From contig NZ_JAFLVX010000015.1 in assembly GCF_017316185.1 (NCBI RefSeq), forward strand, positions 62,001-126,000: DNA of 64,000 nt, given 5' to 3'. The translations under genes were made by a program, and so were the position numbers. The notes under the pieces are model-generated. The model made no database searches, was not told the DNA's origin, and saw only the letters and a list, made by a program, of their open reading frames with translations. Below, piece after piece: positions 63,458-64,000 of the stretch. How positions within the stretch are numbered: position 1 is the stretch's first letter; each line of letters opens with the position of its first letter. The stretch comes from Candidatus Vagococcus giribetii. GTDB taxonomy: Bacteria > Bacillota > Bacilli > Lactobacillales > Vagococcaceae.

Positions 63458-64000
63458 TACATATCCCCCATTCCACTATATATCGGTAAAAGTAACGCTG
63501 CGTAAACAGATACAATCAATATCGCAATTAATAAAAACATGAGTGGTTGTAAGAACTTCATCTTTTTCTCAGCTAGTTGAAGTAAATACTCCCATTCTTT
63601 TTTCCCGTAAATAAGTAATTCTTTGCCTAAATCCCCTTTGACCTCGCCTTGTAGTAAAATTAAGTTTAGTTCTGGTTTTAAAAATCGCCATTCTTTAATG
63701 GGCGCGCTAATCGAGATCCCTTTTTCAATTTTCCCTTCAATAGTTTGAGCCATTTCTTTCATTAAAGGTGTATAGTTCTTTCCGTTCATTACCATGACCA
63801 CCTCTCTAAATTCCATCCCTTGTGTCAATAATTTCCCCCATTCAGTAGCAAATAAAGAGGTATAATACGACATGAAAAATGCCCCTATAATAGGTACCTT
63901 ACTCCACCAATTCGCTTTTTCAACAGCTGATTTTTTTCCTAAAAATGACTTTAATACTAAAGAGATAATTACAGCCAGTAACAGACAACCTAATAGTATT
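63454..64000 (-). CDS. comGB: Competence protein ComGB (5' part missing)
   Basis: The frame is open to the right edge, so only the C-terminal 182 residues are present. It shows the type II secretion F family: two hydrophobic segments (ILLGCLLLAVIISLVL and PLMFLLIAILIVSVYAALLLPIY), a central helical domain and the final LPIYSGMGDMY. ComGB is the membrane platform for pilus assembly. The upstream methionine at 63873 is internal, not the start. Confidence 0.92.
   Translation of the reverse strand, partial: ILLGCLLLAVIISLVLKSFLGKKSAVEKANWWSKVPIIGAFFMSYYTSLFATEWGKLLTQGMEFREVVMVMNGKNYTPLMKEMAQTIEGKIEKGISISAPIKEWRFLKPELNLILLQGEVKGDLGKELLIYGKKEWEYLLQLAEKKMKFLQPLMFLLIAILIVSVYAALLLPIYSGMGDMY

Overview
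The window is chromosomal DNA of a low-GC Gram-positive bacterium of the order Lactobacillales, most likely family Enterococcaceae. I favour Vagococcus or a close relative of Enterococcus, but this is inference from gene content and order, not from a marker gene. Supporting signs are a WxL surface-protein locus with DUF916/DUF3324 partner proteins, a glpK-glpO-glpF operon that uses an H2O2-forming glycerol-3-phosphate oxidase, glycerol kinase with the His232 phosphorylation site, a heme catalase, 6S RNA beside rarA, and comG genes followed by a YtxK-like methyltransferase and ackA. Genes are dense and the intergenic DNA is AT-rich, with clear intrinsic terminators. I saw no tRNA, rRNA, CRISPR array or prophage.

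Layout: 1-1145 holds the tail of one gene and an unknown membrane protein. 1136-3538 is a nanoRNase/YtoI-type regulator operon. 3589-9318 holds an MFS exporter, the asd-dapA-rnjB operon (same order as in Bacillus) and an ECF transporter S component. 9514-11229 is an ABC half-exporter. 11412-17117 is a WxL surface locus: two WxL proteins, two DUF916/DUF3324 proteins, a small LPXTG protein and two unrecognised membrane proteins. 17155-20367 encodes a large SNF2/SWIM helicase. 20512-29290 is sbcCD flanked by two related large WxL genes, one intact (1062 residues) and one decayed. 29586-31901 is an ABC exporter operon with its own TetR regulator and two matching operators. 32038-33474 is a catalase with a PerR-box-like promoter.

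33698-38197 holds an acyltransferase, a tRNA methyltransferase plus GIY-YIG protein, a YitT protein and aspS under a T-box. 38589-39893 is a cell-wall amidase. An IS1182-type element (39987-41511) sits between the amidase and glpF, bounded by two copies of a 30-bp terminator hairpin. 41553-48663 contains glpF, glpO and glpK, an Mga-type regulator and an NADH-oxidase-like flavoprotein with Ser in place of the redox Cys. 48734-53916 has dtd and rel (with a possible attenuator in the rel leader), an ArsR-ClC pair and a second, small alarmone synthetase. 54085-58208 has a lipoprotein, rsmE, prmA, a DUF3013 protein and rarA. Then come 6S RNA, a small membrane protein, a universal stress protein, ackA, a methyltransferase and the distal comG genes (comGG back to a partial comGB at the right edge).

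How the parts fit: glycerol import, phosphorylation and oxidation by GlpF/GlpK/GlpO make H2O2, which the catalase (if heme is available) can remove. The WxL locus builds a surface complex in which DUF916/DUF3324 proteins probably hold WxL proteins on peptidoglycan. Rel, the small alarmone synthetase and 6S RNA are global growth-rate controls. No single complete undescribed system stands out. The most interesting items are the hairpin-duplicating IS insertion, the candidate rel attenuator, the decayed WxL paralogue, the paired TetR operators, the Cys-less Nox-like protein and the unknown membrane components of the WxL locus.
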